DNA of 64,000 nucleotides from Pseudomonas sp. LBUM920 (GTDB taxonomy: Bacteria; Pseudomonadota; Gammaproteobacteria; Pseudomonadales; Pseudomonadaceae). Each line of letters starts with the position of its first letter. Positions within the stretch are counted from its first letter, which is position 1. The stretch covers positions 5,685,501 to 5,749,500 of the forward strand of contig NZ_CP027762.1 of NCBI RefSeq assembly GCF_003852315.1. The letters run 5' to 3'. Below the pieces are notes generated by a model that did not search any database, was not told the origin of the DNA, and saw only the letters and a program-made list of their open reading frames with translations. This document shows, piece after piece, positions 15,327 to 23,660 of the stretch. A program made the translations under genes and the position numbers.

Positions 15327-17705
15327 CTAATGTCCGGCGCTTTCGCCCTCTAACGGGCACAGCAGCCGACGCTCCAGCACCGCCTGCAGCGCTTCAAAAC
15401 GCACAGGCTTGGCCAGCCGGTCCGTGATGCCAATGCCATGGCAGCGCTCGCGGTCCGTGCCATTGAGGGACGTCGTCAGGGCGATCACCGGCAGTTCGCC
15501 ACACCCAGGCAGTGCACGGATCTGACAGCACAATGAGAACCCGCCTTCAGGCACATCCAGCAGCACCGCATCAAACGTTTCACTCTGCAACGTCGCCAGC
15601 GCAGACGAACCGTTGTCCACGGTTTTCACCCGATAGCCCAGCTTGAGCAGCATGCCACGCACCGCCAACTGGCCGACGCTGTTGTCGTCCACCAGCAGCA
15701 CCGCGCACTCGTGGGGCGCGCGCTGCGTCAAGGTTTCCTGGGCCGTCGCTTTGGGTTCGGGAGGCACCGGGGTTACGGTCACCTCGAGTTGGAAACGGCT
15801 GCCCTTGCGCGGCTCCGAATGATGGGTCAGGCGCCCACCGAGCAGCTCGATCAGCTGTCGGCAGATCGCCAGGCCGATGCCCAGGCCGCCGTATTCGCGG
15901 GTGGTCGAGCCGTCGAGCTGGAAGAAGCGCTGATACAGCGTGGCCTCGTCGAGGAAAGCGAAGCCAATACCACTGTCGGTGACGATAAAGCTCAGGCGCA
16001 AGCTGCCATCGCTCTGTGGAACCCCAACCACACGCACGCGCACGGCGCCTTCGTGGGTGAACTTGAACGCGTTGTCGAGCAGGCAATCCAGGCACTGGAT
16101 CAGTTTGTCGGCATCGCCGATCACGCGGTCCGGCAACTCGTCCGCCACGTCGATGGAGAATGCCAGGCCCTTGTTCTGGGCGCCGGTACTGAACTGTTGA
16201 CGCAAGGTGTCGAGCGCGCCGCGCAGGCTGAACACCTGGGGTTGGGCGGTCAGGCGCCCGGCCTGCAGTTCGGTCAGAGTGAGAATGCCGTTGACCATGC
16301 GCATCATGTCCCGCGCCGAGCCGGCGGCGGTTTGCTGGTACTGCGCCAGGTCATCGTCCAGCGGCACGGTTTGCATCAGCTCAAGGGAGCCGATCACGCC
16401 GTTCATCGGGGTGCGCAGCTCATGGGTCAGGGTGGCGAGGAATTCGTCTTTCAGACGATTGCTGCGCGCGAGCTGCTGGTTGAGCACTTCGAGTTTCTGG
16501 CTGGCGTCGAACAGGATTTGCGCCTGCTGCTCACGCATGCCATTGATGCGGTCCGCCAGGGCCAACGAGAGCAGCGCCACCTCAATCGCAGAACCGAGCT
16601 GGCTTGCGTACATGGTGAGGAACATGTTGGGCAAGTAGCCCAACACCATCAGGGTGTTGACCACCCCGCCGAGCAGGAATGCCGACCAGGCGATGATGAA
16701 ATACCGCGCCATGCGCTGGCCGCAATACCACGCCTTGATCGCAGCAACAAAGATGGTCACGGTAAACACCAGCGCCAGACCGGTAGCCAGGCGCAGGGCC
16801 ACCGCATAGCTGGTCAGCAGCGCCAGCACCAGCACCACCGCGCCGCAGGTCGCCAGCGCCAGCAAGATCCGGTCGAGCCAGCGGCTGTGCTGCGCGGTGT
16901 GCAGGAAGCTGCGCGCAAACAGGCTGCCGAACAGCGCCGCCGACCCGATCAGGAACGGCACCGCCGCATTCGACCACCACGGGTTGTTCGGCCAGAAGTA
17001 CTCCACGGCCACGCCATTGACCGACAGCTGGTACAGGCCGAACGAGGCGATATAAAGGATGTAATAGAGGTAGCTGGTGTCGCGCACGCTGAGGTAGATA
17101 AACAGGTTGTAGACCAGCATCCCCAGCAGTACGCCGTAGATGGCGCCCAGTACATACAGGCGCAGCGGCTGTTCTTCCAGGTAAGCGGTGCCGGCCCAGA
17201 GCGTCAACGGCGCCTGGATCGAGCCTTCGCTTTGCAGGCGCAGGTACACGGTTTGCTGCTGGTCGGGCACAAAGTTGAGCTTGAACAGGTAGTTGCTCTG
17301 GCGCACTTCACGGCTGGAAAAGGGCAGTGCACTGCCGGTGCGAGTGGTCAGTCGGTAGCCGCCGGTGCCGTCGTTCTGGTACAGGTCCAGGCGGTTCAGC
17401 GGCGGGTACGCCAGTTCCAGGAACCAGGTACGCGGCGCGCGCGGGTCAGTGGCGGTGTAATGCAGGTCGACCTTGAGCCAGAACACCGAGCGTGAATAGC
17501 CGGCATTGAGGGTGGCTTGGTCGTGGGTCTTGAACTGGGCGGCGTAGGCGGGGGAACTGACTTGGGCGATGGTGAGGGCGTCGGTAGGGTCTTCGAGTAC
17601 TTGCATGACCCGGCCCAGCGGCAGGCTTCGAGTGCTCTGATTGAACTCGACGGCGCCGGCGAGCATTGGCAGCCCGCACAATAATAAGATCAGCAAATAG
17701 CGCAT
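15327..17705 (-). CDS. ladS: LadS-type hybrid sensor histidine kinase (7TMR-DISM)
   Basis: A 792-residue membrane sensor. The order is: signal peptide (1-18), periplasmic 7TMR-DISMED2 domain (about 25-170), seven-helix 7TMR-DISM region (about 183-385), coiled linker, HisKA with TLTHELRTP (His428), HATPase with DNAFKFT, DSGIGF and GGLGIGL, and one receiver (about 667-785) with Asp717 and Lys766. Size, architecture and position next to thiD match P. aeruginosa LadS (PA3974, beside PA3975 thiD). LadS feeds the GacS/GacA-Rsm cascade, favouring biofilm over type III secretion. The receiver motif is LLDVPEGGF instead of the usual DVxMP. Divergent from thiD. Confidence 0.9.
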   Translation of the reverse strand: MRYLLILLLCGLPMLAGAVEFNQSTRSLPLGRVMQVLEDPTDALTIAQVSSPAYAAQFKTHDQATLNAGYSRSVFWLKVDLHYTATDPRAPRTWFLELAYPPLNRLDLYQNDGTGGYRLTTRTGSALPFSSREVRQSNYLFKLNFVPDQQQTVYLRLQSEGSIQAPLTLWAGTAYLEEQPLRLYVLGAIYGVLLGMLVYNLFIYLSVRDTSYLYYILYIASFGLYQLSVNGVAVEYFWPNNPWWSNAAVPFLIGSAALFGSLFARSFLHTAQHSRWLDRILLALATCGAVVLVLALLTSYAVALRLATGLALVFTVTIFVAAIKAWYCGQRMARYFIIAWSAFLLGGVVNTLMVLGYLPNMFLTMYASQLGSAIEVALLSLALADRINGMREQQAQILFDASQKLEVLNQQLARSNRLKDEFLATLTHELRTPMNGVIGSLELMQTVPLDDDLAQYQQTAAGSARDMMRMVNGILTLTELQAGRLTAQPQVFSLRGALDTLRQQFSTGAQNKGLAFSIDVADELPDRVIGDADKLIQCLDCLLDNAFKFTHEGAVRVRVVGVPQSDGSLRLSFIVTDSGIGFAFLDEATLYQRFFQLDGSTTREYGGLGIGLAICRQLIELLGGRLTHHSEPRKGSRFQLEVTVTPVPPEPKATAQETLTQRAPHECAVLLVDDNSVGQLAVRGMLLKLGYRVKTVDNGSSALATLQSETFDAVLLDVPEGGFSLCCQIRALPGCGELPVIALTTSLNGTDRERCHGIGITDRLAKPVRFEALQAVLERRLLCPLEGESAGH

Positions 17706-17991
17706 AGAGCCCCAGCGTGGCCTGTCCGGTTATGTCAAAAGCCCCCATTCCTTTTGAGAAGACGTATACCGGCGATACAGTAAGTTGTTTGGATCCACTC
17801 TAGCATAGCCGCTGGAGGCCATTAGACACCATTGAAATAATTTTTTGAAAGGCTCTAGAACGCGGCTTTCAACGGATTTATGCCGCAACGCTCGATAATG
17901 GCTATCAGCCACAATTACACCTGGACAGCGGCAAAATTCAACCATCGCCAGACAGCCACGCAAAAAGCGTTTGGTGGTAAGCTCGCGCACC

Positions 17992-18789
17992 ATGAATATC
18001 TACAGCTCTCGCCCCGTTGTCCTCTGTCTCTCCGGCCATGACCCAAGTGGTGGCGCCGGCCTGCAGGCAGATATCGAAGCCCTGCTCGCTCAAGGCTGTC
18101 ATGCGGCTCCCGCCGTCACCGCCCTGACCGTGCAGAACACCGTCAATGTCAGCGATTTCCGCGTGCTCGACCGCGAGTGGGTCCTGGCCCAGGCGAATGC
18201 CGTGCTCGGCGATTCCGAGGTGGCGGCGGTCAAGCTTGGCATGCTCGGCTCCACCGCGATGGTCGACACCGTGGTCGAACTGCTGCAGGCGCACCCGCAC
18301 CTGCCGGTGGTGTGCGACCCGGTGCTGCGGGCCGGCGGCGGTGGCAGCCTGGGCAAGGACGAAGTCGGCTACGCCATGCGCGAGCGGCTGCTGCCGTTGT
18401 CGCTGATCGCCACGCCCAACTTGCCTGAAGCGCGCATCCTCGCCGAATTGCCTGAGGGCACCGCGGACGAATGCGCCGAGAAGCTGCTGCCGTTTATCAA
18501 GCACTTGCTGATCACCGGCGGCCACGGCGACGAGCATGAAGTGCACAATCGCCTGTACAGCCGCGACGGCACGCGCCAGACCTTTACCTGCCAGCGCCTG
18601 CCCGGCAGCTATCATGGTTCGGGCTGCACGCTGGCCAGCGCACTGGCTGGTCGCATCGCCCAGGGCGAAGGCCTGGTCAGCGCCGTGCAGTCAGCGCTCA
18701 ACTACACGTGGCGTACCTTGCGTGACGCCGAACAACTCGGCCAGGGCCAGTTCGTGCCGCGCCGTTTGCCGCTGGATTTCTGCTCTTAA
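17992..18789 (+). CDS. thiD: Hydroxymethylpyrimidine/phosphomethylpyrimidine kinase
   Basis: A 265-residue ribokinase-fold enzyme with LCLSGHDPSGGAGLQADIEA at the N-terminus, VCDPVLRAGGGGSLGK in the middle and the anion-hole signature GSYHGSGCTLASALAG near the C-terminus. It phosphorylates HMP and HMP-P in thiamine biosynthesis. It is followed after 19 bases by thiE and then by hemL, forming a short biosynthetic operon. The ATG at 17992 fits the family length. I saw no TPP riboswitch in the 286-base gap to the divergent ladS. Confidence 0.94.
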   Translation: MNIYSSRPVVLCLSGHDPSGGAGLQADIEALLAQGCHAAPAVTALTVQNTVNVSDFRVLDREWVLAQANAVLGDSEVAAVKLGMLGSTAMVDTVVELLQAHPHLPVVCDPVLRAGGGGSLGKDEVGYAMRERLLPLSLIATPNLPEARILAELPEGTADECAEKLLPFIKHLLITGGHGDEHEVHNRLYSRDGTRQTFTCQRLPGSYHGSGCTLASALAGRIAQGEGLVSAVQSALNYTWRTLRDAEQLGQGQFVPRRLPLDFCS

Positions 18790-18808
18790 AGCACAAGAGG
18801 CCTGCCCG

Positions 18809-19438
18809 ATGAAACTACGTGGCCTGTATGCCATTACCGACAGCCAACTGTTGGCCGGCAAATTTCTCGCCTACGTCGAAGCGGCATTGGACGGCGGTGT
18901 AACCCTGCTGCAGTACCGCGACAAAAGCAGCGATGAAGCCCGCCGCCTGCGAGAAGCGGAGAAACTGCGCGAGCTGTGCTCGCGCTACAAGACCCAGCTT
19001 ATTATCAATGACGACGCCGAACTGGCCGCGCGCCTGGGCGTGGGCGTACACCTGGGCCAAACCGACGGCCCACTGACTCCGGCCCGAGCGTTGCTCGGTT
19101 CCAAAGCGATCATCGGCGCCACCTGCCACAGCCAGATCGAATTGGCCGAACAGGCCGCCAAAGAAGGCGCCAGCTACGTCGCCTTCGGCCGCTTCTTCAA
19201 TTCCAACACCAAACCCGGCGCACCCGCCGCCACCGTTGAAATGCTGGCCCAGGCCCGCGCGCGCCTGCAACTGCCGATCTGCGTGATCGGCGGCGTCACC
19301 CTGGAAAACGCCGAACCGCTGGTGGCCCACGGCGCCGACCTGCTCGCCGTGGTGCACGGCCTGTTCGGTGCCGACAGCACCCAGGAAGTCACGCGCCGCG
19401 CGCGCACATTCAACGATCTTCTTAAAATTTCAGTTTAG
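18809..19438 (+). CDS. thiE: Thiamine phosphate synthase
   Basis: A 209-residue TIM-barrel enzyme. It has GLYAITDSQLLAG, then TLLQYRDKSSDEARR, LIINDDAELAARLGVGVHLG, and YVAFGRFFNSNTKPGAP, all typical of ThiE. It joins HMP pyrophosphate to the thiazole phosphate to give thiamine phosphate. A longer in-frame opening extends back into thiD, but the ATG at 18809 gives the standard N-terminus. It lies between thiD and hemL. Confidence 0.94.
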   Translation: MKLRGLYAITDSQLLAGKFLAYVEAALDGGVTLLQYRDKSSDEARRLREAEKLRELCSRYKTQLIINDDAELAARLGVGVHLGQTDGPLTPARALLGSKAIIGATCHSQIELAEQAAKEGASYVAFGRFFNSNTKPGAPAATVEMLAQARARLQLPICVIGGVTLENAEPLVAHGADLLAVVHGLFGADSTQEVTRRARTFNDLLKISV

Positions 19439-19449
19439 AGAGCCCGACC

Positions 19450-20733
19450 ATGTCCCGTTCCGAAACCCTGTTTGCCAATGCCCAGAAACACATTCCCGGC
19501 GGTGTGAACTCCCCCGTGCGTGCGTTCAAGAGCGTGGGCGGCACGCCGTTGTTCTTCAAGCATGCCGAAGGCGCCTACGTCACCGACGAAGATGACAAGC
19601 GCTACGTTGACTACGTGGGTTCCTGGGGCCCGATGATCCTCGGCCACAGCCACCCGGACGTGCTCGATGCGGTGCGCCAGCAGTTGCAACACGGCCTGTC
19701 CTACGGCGCCCCGACCGCCATGGAAACCGAAATGGCGGACTTGGTGTGCTCGATCGTGCCGTCGATGGAAATGGTGCGCATGGTCAGCTCCGGCACCGAG
19801 GCCACCATGAGCGCGATTCGCCTGGCCCGTGGTTTTACCGGCCGCGACAGCATCATCAAGTTCGAAGGCTGCTACCACGGCCACTCCGACAGCCTGCTGG
19901 TGAAAGCCGGTTCCGGCGCGCTGACGCAGGGCGTACCAAGCTCGGCCGGTGTACCGGCGGCCTTCGCCAAGCACACCCTGACCCTGCCGTTCAACGACAT
20001 CGCCGCGGTCGAGCAGATGCTCAGTGAAGTGGGCCAAGAGGTGGCGTGCATCATCGTCGAGCCGGTCGCCGGCAACATGAACTGCGTACCGCCGGCGCCT
20101 GGTTTCCTTGAAGGCCTGCGCGAGCAGTGCGACAAGCACGGCGTAGTGCTGATTTTCGACGAAGTCATGACCGGGTTCCGTGTCGCCCTCGGTGGCGCCC
20201 AGGCTTACTACGGCGTCACGCCGGACCTGAGCACCTTCGGCAAGATCATTGGCGGCGGCATGCCGGTGGGTTGCTTCGGCGGCAAGCGCGACATCATGCA
20301 GCACATCGCGCCACTGGGCCCGGTGTACCAGGCGGGCACCTTGTCGGGTAACCCATTGGCGATGGCGGCCGGCCTGACCACCTTGCGCCTGATCAGCCGC
20401 CCGGGTTTTCACGCCGAGCTGACCGACTACACCACGCGCCTGCTCGATGGCCTGCAACAGCGCGCCGATGCTGCCGGCATCCCGTTCGTCACCACGCAAG
20501 CCGGCGGCATGTTCGGCCTGTACTTCAGCGGTGCCGACGATATCGTCACCTTCGATGACGTGATGGGCAGCGATGCCGACCTGTTCAAGCGCTTCTTCCA
20601 CCTGATGCTGGAAGGCGGCGTTTACCTGGCACCGAGCGCCTTTGAAGCGGGCTTCACCTCGATCGCCCATGGCGATGCAGAGTTGAAATTGACCCTGGAT
20701 GCTGCCGAGCGCGCCTTCGCGGCCCTGAAATAA
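19450..20733 (+). CDS. hemL: Glutamate-1-semialdehyde 2,1-aminomutase
   Basis: A 427-residue PLP-dependent class III aminotransferase. It shows PGGVNSPVRAFKSVGGTP at the N-terminus, IFDEVMTGFRV for the cofactor Asp, and STFGKIIGGGMPVG containing the Schiff-base lysine. The length matches GsaM exactly. It converts glutamate 1-semialdehyde to 5-aminolevulinate, a committed step of haem synthesis by the C5 pathway. It lies 11 bases after thiE. Confidence 0.96.
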   Translation: MSRSETLFANAQKHIPGGVNSPVRAFKSVGGTPLFFKHAEGAYVTDEDDKRYVDYVGSWGPMILGHSHPDVLDAVRQQLQHGLSYGAPTAMETEMADLVCSIVPSMEMVRMVSSGTEATMSAIRLARGFTGRDSIIKFEGCYHGHSDSLLVKAGSGALTQGVPSSAGVPAAFAKHTLTLPFNDIAAVEQMLSEVGQEVACIIVEPVAGNMNCVPPAPGFLEGLREQCDKHGVVLIFDEVMTGFRVALGGAQAYYGVTPDLSTFGKIIGGGMPVGCFGGKRDIMQHIAPLGPVYQAGTLSGNPLAMAAGLTTLRLISRPGFHAELTDYTTRLLDGLQQRADAAGIPFVTTQAGGMFGLYFSGADDIVTFDDVMGSDADLFKRFFHLMLEGGVYLAPSAFEAGFTSIAHGDAELKLTLDAAERAFAALK

Positions 20734-20877
20734 GGGGCATATCAAGCTGACGTTGCCTTGGGTGACGACAGAATTTGCTACTTTGCTTACAGCGCTTTCC
20801 TGCATTTTTCGAGAAATCACCTGCAATCCGGCAGATAACTTGCCCACGCAGCAGAAAAACGAGTAAAGACTTTGTAA

Positions 20878-20928
20878 GCAGAGGCCTGCTTATTTCATAA
20901 TGCGCGCTTATTGGACCCCCGAGGGTCC
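20878..20928 (+). promoter_or_regulatory. Candidate promoter and leader hairpin of the Sel1-repeat gene
   Basis: A TTGTAA hexamer followed after 18 bases by CATAAT (five of six matches to the -10 consensus) lies in the hemL-downstream gap. Just after it a perfect hairpin occurs: GGACCC (20913-20918), loop CCGA, GGGTCC (20923-20928), about 30 bases before the start codon at 20959. The hairpin has no T tract, so it is probably a leader structure and not a terminator. Confidence 0.35.
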
Positions 20929-20958
20929 GCGCGCCCCGTCAGAGGTAAGTCGATTCCC

Positions 20959-21519
20959 ATGAAACGCACCGGCCGCACCCTGGTTCTGGGCTGCCTGTTG
21001 CTCCTTCAGCCGCTGCTGGCACATGCACAAGCACAAGCAGGCGGCAACTCGTTGTTAATCCCAGCGATGGGTCGTTGCACCCTCAATACCCAGCCAGACA
21101 GCCAGGCCGAAGCCCTGAGCGCGTGCCAGAAACAGGCCGACGGCGGGGATGCGCAGGCGCAATACGAGTTGGGCGAGTACTACCACGACGACAAAAACCC
21201 CGCGCGCGACCTCAACAAAGCCTTGAGCTACTTCGAGAAAGCGTCGTTGCAGGGCCACGCCCAGGCGCAATTTCAGTTGGGCAACATGTTCTTCAAAGGC
21301 GAAGGCGTGCCGGCCAACAACGTCCAGGCGTATATCGTGCTGAAAATGGCCGCGGTCAACGGCGCTGAAGACGCGCTGGACACCGCCGACGAAGTCGCCG
21401 AGCACATGCAGCGTGATGAGTTGGAAGTGGCAACCCAGGTGCTGGGCCAGATCTTCCGCAATTACTTGCAGGAATTGCAGAGTGCGGATGGGCGTTCGCC
21501 GTTCTCGCCATTGCCTTAA
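20959..21519 (+). CDS. Exported Sel1-repeat (TPR-like) protein
   Basis: A 186-residue protein with a signal peptide (RTLVLGCLLLLQPLLAHAQA) and two Sel1-like repeats: GDAQAQYELGEYYHDD and GHAQAQFQLGNMFFKGEGV. Each carries the Ala-Gln-hydrophobic-Leu-Gly pattern of alpha/alpha solenoids. It is likely a periplasmic scaffold or protein-interaction module of unknown partner. The ATG at 20959 precedes the signal peptide. An in-frame start at 20911 would place charged residues before it and is less likely. Confidence 0.85.
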   Translation: MKRTGRTLVLGCLLLLQPLLAHAQAQAGGNSLLIPAMGRCTLNTQPDSQAEALSACQKQADGGDAQAQYELGEYYHDDKNPARDLNKALSYFEKASLQGHAQAQFQLGNMFFKGEGVPANNVQAYIVLKMAAVNGAEDALDTADEVAEHMQRDELEVATQVLGQIFRNYLQELQSADGRSPFSPLP

Positions 21520-21541
21520 ATTTTCAGTGCCTTTTTAGGCC

Positions 21542-21627
21542 CATTCGCGAGCAAGCCCGCTCCCACACTTGACCGAGTTCCAGCGTTGGAACGCGGTCGA
21601 ATGTGGGGGCGGGCTTGCCTGCGATGG
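21542..21627. repeat. REP doublet, inverted (tail-to-tail) arrangement
   Basis: Here the order of arms is reversed relative to the other doublets. It begins ATTCGCGAGCAAGCCCGCTC and ends GGGGGCGGGCTTGCCTGCGA. The central spacer is itself palindromic: GACCGAGTTCCA, loop GCGT, TGGAACGCGGTC (21571-21598) pairs with one mismatch. The same spacer type recurs at 35,283. Confidence 0.88.
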
Positions 21628-21647
21628 GCACACCTCGGTCTAACGCC

Positions 21648-21974
21648 CTACTTCTCAGGCATCGGCATCGGAAACGGCATGACATTGCTGGTACCCCGCG
21701 CCTCGCTGATCTTCGGCGTGCCCAGGCGCTCGACTTCGTCGATGCGCACAATCGAATGCATCGGCACAAAGCTGCGCACCACGCCTTCAAACTGCGCCTT
21801 CAGTTTTTCCTCGCCCGGATCGACGACCAACTGGGTGCGCTCGCCAAAGACGAACTCTTCCACTTCCAGGAAGCCCCACAGATCACTTTGATAGATCTGC
21901 TTGGCGTACATTTCGAACACCTGGCCCTGGTTAAGGAAAATCACCTTATAGATTGGAGCTTCACGTTTGGTCAT
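21648..21974 (-). CDS. DUF1820 family protein
   Basis: A 108-residue cytoplasmic protein beginning MTKREAPIYKVIFLNQGQ. The family pattern includes YAKQIYQSDLWGFLEVEEFVFGE, then VDPGEEKLKAQFEGV and MHSIVRIDEVERLGTPKI, with a Pro/Met-rich tail. It matches DUF1820, whose function is unknown, in length and composition. Divergent from miaB, with about 130 bases between the two starts. Confidence 0.85.
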   Translation of the reverse strand: MTKREAPIYKVIFLNQGQVFEMYAKQIYQSDLWGFLEVEEFVFGERTQLVVDPGEEKLKAQFEGVVRSFVPMHSIVRIDEVERLGTPKISEARGTSNVMPFPMPMPEK

Positions 21975-22105
21975 GGTGGGCGAATAACACATCGGGGATA
22001 TAAAAGAGGGCGCGAACTATAGCATGGCACCCGATGCACAACGCTAGGAACCAATGGGCATGCCCCCTATAATGCGCGGTTCTTTACCACCAGTTGATGA
22101 TTCCC

Positions 22106-23434
22106 ATGGCCAAGAAGCTTTACATCGAAACCCACGGTTGCCAGATGAACGAGTACGACAGCTCGCGCATGGTCGATCTGCTGGGCGAACATCAGGCCCT
22201 GGAAGTCACCGCCCGCGCCGAAGATGCCGACGTTATCCTGCTCAATACCTGCTCGATTCGTGAGCGCGCCCAGGACCGTGTGTACTCTCAACTGGGCCGC
22301 TGGCGCGAGTTGAAACTGGCCAACCCGGACATGGTGATTGCCGTTGGCGGCTGCGTGGCCAGCCAGGAAGGCGCCGCGATCCGCGACCGCGCGCCCTACG
22401 TCGACGTGGTTTTCGGCCCGCAAACCTTGCACCGCCTGCCGGAAATGATCGACGCGGCACGTATCACCAAGCTGCCGCAGGTGGATGTGTCGTTCCCGGA
22501 AATCGAAAAATTCGACCACTTGCCCGAGCCGCGCATCGACGGCCCGAGCGCCTATGTGTCGGTGATGGAAGGCTGCAGCAAGTACTGCACCTTCTGCGTG
22601 GTGCCCTACACCCGTGGTGAAGAAGTCAGCCGGCCGTTTGATGACGTGCTGGCGGAAATTATCCACCTGGCCGAAAACGGTGTGCGCGAAGTGACCCTGC
22701 TGGGCCAAAACGTCAACGGCTATCGCGGCCAGACCCACGATGGTCGCCTGGCCGACCTCGCAGAGTTGATCCGCGTGGTGGCCGCCGTCGATGGCATCGA
22801 GCGCATTCGCTACACCACCTCGCACCCGCTGGAGTTCTCCGACAGTCTGATCCAGGCCCACGCCGAAGTGCCGGAGCTGGTCAAACACCTGCACTTGCCG
22901 GTGCAATCGGGCTCGGACCGCATTCTGTCGGCGATGAAGCGCAACCACACCGCCCTGGAATACAAATCCAAACTGCGCAAACTGCGCGCGGCGGTGCCGG
23001 GTATCTGCATCAGCTCGGACTTTATCGTCGGCTTTCCTGGGGAGACCGAGAAAGATTTCGAGCAGACCATGAAGCTGATCGAAGACGTCGGTTTCGACTT
23101 CTCCTACTCGTTCGTCTACAGCCAGCGCCCGGGCACCCCGGCTGCCGACTTGGCGGATGAAACCCCCGAAGCGCTGAAAAAAGAGCGCCTCAATGCTCTG
23201 CAACATCGCCTGAACCAGCAAGGTTTCGAAATCAGCCGACAAATGGTCGGCTCGATCCAGCGCATCCTGGTCACCGACTATTCGAAAAAAGACCCGGGCG
23301 AGCTGCAAGGCCGTACCGAAAACAACCGCATCGTCAACTTCCGCTGCGACAACCCGACCCTGATCGGCCAGTTTGCCGATGTGCACATTGACGCGGCGCA
23401 ACCGCACTCGTTGCGCGGGTCGTTGGTTCAGTAA
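22106..23434 (+). CDS. miaB: tRNA-2-methylthio-N6-dimethylallyladenosine synthase MiaB
   Basis: A 442-residue methylthiotransferase with three parts. The UPF0004 domain ligates an auxiliary Fe-S cluster through Cys12, Cys49 and Cys83. The radical SAM core has CSKYCTFC (Cys157, Cys161, Cys164). The C-terminal region is a TRAM domain. The enzyme adds the methylthio group to i6A37 of tRNAs reading UNN codons. The ATG at 22106 (MAKKLYIETHG) is standard. A REP doublet follows before the phoH-ybeY-corC-lnt operon. Confidence 0.96.
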   Translation: MAKKLYIETHGCQMNEYDSSRMVDLLGEHQALEVTARAEDADVILLNTCSIRERAQDRVYSQLGRWRELKLANPDMVIAVGGCVASQEGAAIRDRAPYVDVVFGPQTLHRLPEMIDAARITKLPQVDVSFPEIEKFDHLPEPRIDGPSAYVSVMEGCSKYCTFCVVPYTRGEEVSRPFDDVLAEIIHLAENGVREVTLLGQNVNGYRGQTHDGRLADLAELIRVVAAVDGIERIRYTTSHPLEFSDSLIQAHAEVPELVKHLHLPVQSGSDRILSAMKRNHTALEYKSKLRKLRAAVPGICISSDFIVGFPGETEKDFEQTMKLIEDVGFDFSYSFVYSQRPGTPAADLADETPEALKKERLNALQHRLNQQGFEISRQMVGSIQRILVTDYSKKDPGELQGRTENNRIVNFRCDNPTLIGQFADVHIDAAQPHSLRGSLVQ

Positions 23435-23467
23435 CTCCCCCATATTGCTGAGTGGTAGAGATCAAAA

Positions 23468-23557
23468 TGTGGGAGCGGGCTTGCTCGCGAATGCGGTAGA
23501 TCAGTTGATACATGGATTAGCTGACCCACCGCATTCGCGAGCAAGCCCGCTCCCACA
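23468..23557. repeat. REP doublet (head-to-head)
   Basis: Near-perfect inverted arms TGTGGGAGCGGGCTTGCTCG and CGAGCAAGCCCGCTCCCACA between miaB and the phoH-like gene, with GCGAATGCGGT and ACCGCATTCGC on the inner sides. Confidence 0.92.
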
Positions 23558-23660
23558 TGGGAACCGTGCTGCACTTGGGCTAGATAAGTGCTTTCGCACG
23601 TCGACTGCTGGCGTTATCCTCTCTTTCACCTCAACAGCCAAAGGGCGGCTAAAAGCGACC

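Noticed and set aside
15711..17495. 594-codon plus-strand frame opposite ladS
   Set aside because: A shadow of the ladS coding strand. Composition is His/Gln/Arg-rich without ordered domains.
17706..17991. TPP riboswitch upstream of thiD
   Set aside because: I looked for the conserved CTGAGA and ACCTGA-type thi-box elements in the ladS-thiD gap and saw none.
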